Shown: piece after piece, positions 7,679 to 10,000 of the stretch | How positions within the stretch are numbered: the first letter of the stretch is position 1 | Layout: each line of letters starts with the position of its first letter | Source: Cryptococcus deneoformans JEC21 | Taxonomy: Eukaryota > Basidiomycota > Tremellomycetes > Tremellales > Cryptococcaceae | Length of the DNA stretch: 10,000 nucleotides | NCBI RefSeq assembly: GCF_000091045.1 | Contig: NC_006670.1 | Span: forward strand, 1,448,861-1,458,860 | Direction: 5' to 3' | Notes under the pieces: generated by a model | What the model was told of the DNA's origin: nothing | Databases searched by the model: none | The model's input: only the letters and a program-made list of their open reading frames with translations | Translations under genes and position numbers: made by a program

Positions 7679-8751
7679 TTACTGCAGCATGTATAAATTG
7701 TGGTCAGCACTTTCTCTTTTGCAGGAAACCCAGGGACAACTGACAGAGTAGAATTTTCGATTCTCGTTGGGACCAAACAGATCATGTCTCAACTCGGGTA
7801 GCATCTACTCTTCCGTTAGTGAATTCAGTCAGACACCGATAACCAATCTTCACCTTCTCTTCCAGAATCCTTAATCTCTCCTCCAGAGTATTGTCCACCT
7901 TGATTCTGCCTCCCATCGATGTCCCAATGACACCACCGGGGCTGTCATCAGGGAGACTTGGATCAAAAGATATATTAGATTCTCGGCCTGCAATATCCTT
8001 ATATCGTTTTTGAGCTTCTTGGGCACTCTTTTCCACGAGCTCCGCATCCTTTGGACGGTGGGACAGGGTAATGTCAGCAGAAAGAAGCTTTAGGAGGACC
8101 TGCGTGGGTGATTAGCAGAGTTCGTATTGTGCCACCTCAGCATCCCCTATATCACATCTTTATTAGACTCACCTCGAGTATCAGGTTCACGAGAGCGTCC
8201 TTATACCGGTCTCCCGCGCTCAACTCCATGACTTTCTTATTAGCCTCATCGAACAAAGTCTGAAGATGGTCATTGCGTGACTGCAGGATCTTCAAGCGCG
8301 AGTTATTGATGGCCGTCGACTGAGAACTAGACGAGTGGTTCAGCGAATTCGGCAAGTGGGAGAGATCAGTCGCACGTACATCTTCCAGCTGACCTCGGCT
8401 TGCTTTCGTTTCTTCTCGAACTGGGCATCGATAGCGAGAGATTCCTGCCTCACAATCTTTGCCTGTAAGAGTCTCATTAGCCACGTTCCAAAGGGTGAAC
8501 GGCAACAGTCATTAATCTGCGTTGTCTCAGTACAAACCTTTTCAATGGCGAATTCCTCGTCTGCTTTGACCTGGATCTCCCTGGCTTTCTCCCTCGCTTC
8601 TTGCGAGATGAACGCCACCTGCGAAGAGCCATAAGATTAGCGATGTTGCAGGCAAGCAGATGGCTAACAACGTGACTCGAGCGGTGGCACGCACCATCTT
8701 GTTCATCTCTGACTGGATTTCATTGTCATCAAGGGCTCCGGAGCGAGACAT
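7679..8751 (-). CDS. VMA4: V-type H+-ATPase subunit E (peripheral stalk)
   Basis: Exons on the minus strand: 8751-8695, 8618-8538, 8462-8380, 8326-8173, 8099-7854, 7804-7745, then the stop TAA 7681-7679, giving 227 residues, a normal length for the family (about 226-233). Recognisable parts are a charged, coiled-coil N-terminal half (MNKMVAFISQEAREKAREI; residues about 16-100) with SRLKILQSRNDHLQ, then LVNLILEVLLKL near 117-130, GGRIKVDNTLEERL, and the C-terminal LPELRHDLFGPNENRKFYS. By family knowledge it pairs with subunit G to form the outer stalk linking V1 and Vo on vacuole and Golgi membranes, needed for acidification. Introns of 76, 75, 53, 73, 49 and 63 nt carry CTAAT, CTGAA or CTGAC branch-like motifs. 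It diverges from HAT1 and converges with the bZIP gene. Confidence 0.95.
7682..7744 (-). other. Intron placed directly before the VMA4 stop codon
   Basis: Donor GTCAGT, branch-like GCTGAC and acceptor CTGCAG; the first bases after it are the TAA stop. It is 63 nt, a multiple of three, without an in-frame stop. Spliced, the protein ends in NRKFYS as expected for the family; unspliced, it gains 21 extra residues and uses the same stop. The same GTCAGT donor is needed in HAT1 intron 1, which supports it. Confidence 0.6.
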
Positions 8752-9006
8752 TATGCTGAAGTCTTGCTGTGAATGAAAGGTATATAGGCAGTATTCGAGG
8801 TCGTGCTGGAGAGACAGATACGTAAGGACGGAGATGATACTCGGCCACTGCTGTTCGGCGCCTTTATCCGGCCCCTCCTTTGTTGTTTTAATGACGCTAT
8901 TATGGCAAGCACCGATGATTACCTAATCAAGTCAGACTCGGGGGAATGGTGTAGCTTAATAACTTTAATAATTAGCAAGGATGCGTCAAGTTAACAATCG
9001 ATAGTA

Positions 9007-9020
9007 TCACATATATGTGA
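9007..9020. repeat. 14-bp perfect palindrome with TATA core
   Basis: TCACATATATGTGA equals its own reverse complement. It is placed 177 bp upstream of the HAT1 ATG and 255 bp from the VMA4 ATG. It could be a dimeric factor site or a bidirectional TATA element. Confidence 0.6.
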
Positions 9021-9142
9021 CCTGCGGAACGAACGCTCAGTCGCCAGTGGTGATATCGTTCGTCGAGCAATAACCAGCAAACGACTCATTTACAACAACT
9101 GAGAAAGGCAGACCGTCGTTACGTTCTCAAGTTACAGCACTC

Positions 9143-9175
9143 ACTTACCTCTTCCTTCCTTCACCCTCTCCATCG
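9143..9175 (+). promoter_or_regulatory. Pyrimidine tract before HAT1
   Basis: A strongly C/T-rich stretch ends about 22 bp before the HAT1 ATG. Such tracts often mark transcription start zones in yeast-type fungi. No other signal decides the start. Confidence 0.35.
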
Positions 9176-9197
9176 TTTTCGTCATTGGTGTCCAGGC

Positions 9198-10000
9198 ATG
9201 GCTGAAACACTCGAGGAATGGATTAGCGATTCTAATCAGGTTTTAAACCTGCAGATGGGTCAGTGATTCGCGTGTTGTATTCTCATGGGGTACGCAATAG
9301 ACATTTAATCAATACTAACATCACAGACTAGTTCGCACCCCGGAGGATGCCAGTCTTCTCCAATACGAAGAACAGCAGAACATTGATGTATTCAATCCTG
9401 CTTTTACGTACCCGATTTTTGGCGATAATGAGAAGATATTTGGCTATAAAGGATTGGATATCAAAGTGAGTGTGCTATTGTTTGCGACTAGCGTTATCTA
9501 ATCTTTCTCAAAGCTTCATTTTGCTTCGGGAAGCCTTCGCCAATACCTTGATATAAGTTATGATGCTAAATTGGCATCAAGCACAACGCCCCCGGACGAG
9601 ATCGAAGGGGCTCTTTACAAATTCATCCCGCCAGATTACACAAAATCAGAGGTTGAATTCCAAAAGAGGGTCGCTGGTGACGCGGAGACATTCAAGCCAT
9701 TGGGTGAGAAAATTGGATCGTATGCTCATCCTTCAGCTGGAAGAAAGGGCAAAGGCCAAGGGGACTCGGGAATGGCGGCAGGGAAAGCTATCGAGGATAA
9801 CGAGGATGTGGTAGAGTACGAAATGTACAAGGTTCGTATGTATGCTGTCCGTACAAGGAAATTTATCACTCATGGATTTTTAGGCCACATGGAGTACTCC
9901 TGGATTCCGAGAATATCACCGCAGAATGCAGATATTCGTCCTTCTTTTTATCGAAGGCGGAAGTTACGTACATGTGAGGTCCATCATTGTTACACCAGGA
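9198..10000 (+). CDS. HAT1: Histone acetyltransferase type B catalytic subunit, N-terminal part (runs off window)
   Basis: Exons 9198-9258, 9332-9465, 9514-9831 and 9884 to about 9973 (donor GTGAGG at 9974) encode 201 residues of the N-terminal part. Introns are 73, 48 and 52 nt; the first has a perfect TACTAAC and joins M20 to VRTPEDAS. Family matches include FNPAFTYPIFGDNEKIFGYK (41-60), LHFASGSLRQYLDISYDAKL starting at 66, and REYHRRMQIFVLLFIEGGSY near 180-199, all in the order seen in yeast Hat1. Known role: with its Hat2/RbAp46 partner it acetylates newly made histone H4 on Lys5 and Lys12 before deposition. The acetyl-CoA-binding GNAT core lies beyond the window. A Gly/Lys-rich loop near 145-155 seems variable. 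The start is the first ATG after a CT-rich tract, with a good GGCATGGC context. Confidence 0.93.

Larger units (their letters stand above)
8752..9197. promoter_or_regulatory. Divergent promoter region between VMA4 and HAT1
   Basis: These 446 bp lie between two start codons pointing away from each other, so both promoters should be here. A TATATA run at 8781-8786 sits only 30 bp from the VMA4 ATG, which is rather close for a TATA box. A perfect palindrome is at 9007-9020. A pyrimidine tract at 9143-9175 lies just before the HAT1 ATG. The middle is AT-rich around 8950-8990. I see no coding sequence in it. Confidence 0.7.

Noticed and set aside
8941..8990. Possible tRNA-like start (GGGGAATGGTGTAGC) in the VMA4/HAT1 interval
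   Set aside because: No matching acceptor stem or T-arm GTTCRA motif follows at the needed distance.

Overview
The window looks like a compact nuclear chromosome segment of a basidiomycete yeast, most likely a Cryptococcus-type tremellalean. This rests on many very short introns (48-86 nt, mostly GTNNGT donors, CTAAC/CTGAC/CTAAT branch-like motifs and CAG/TAG acceptors), intron-rich housekeeping genes, and a medium GC content. The species call is an inference; no marker gene was compared.

Four protein genes are supported. (1) About 131-3909, plus strand: a protein of about 1,020 residues. It has a long Ser/Pro/Gln-rich disordered N-terminal part, an acidic patch with a basic nuclear-localisation-like stretch, and a conserved C-terminal fungal module whose last part resembles a cadherin/Ig-like (CADG/He_PIG-type) fold. 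(2) 6107-7213, plus: a bZIP transcription factor of 301 residues in four exons. (3) 8751-7679, minus: VMA4, subunit E of the vacuolar H+-ATPase, 227 residues. (4) 9198 to beyond the window end, plus: HAT1, the catalytic subunit of the type B histone acetyltransferase, N-terminal 201 residues present. All splice models were built by hand from reading frame, splice signals and family-level protein continuity.

Layout: gene 1 is followed by about 2.2 kb with no confident gene (3910-6106), which must include the gene 1 3' UTR and the bZIP promoter and may hold a small ORF (4443-4691). The bZIP gene and VMA4 converge on a shared 3' region (7214-7678). VMA4 and HAT1 diverge from a 446-bp shared promoter region with a 14-bp perfect palindrome.

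The genes do not form one pathway: two look nuclear and regulatory (gene 1 and bZIP), one is a histone acetyltransferase and one is a vacuolar proton pump part. No mobile element, CRISPR array, tRNA or rRNA was seen. The most interesting points are splicing-related: an in-frame 63-nt intron exactly at the basic region/zipper junction of the bZIP; a 63-nt in-frame intron placed directly before the VMA4 stop codon; and a gene 1 start that needs a 4-nt coding exon or another upstream exon.
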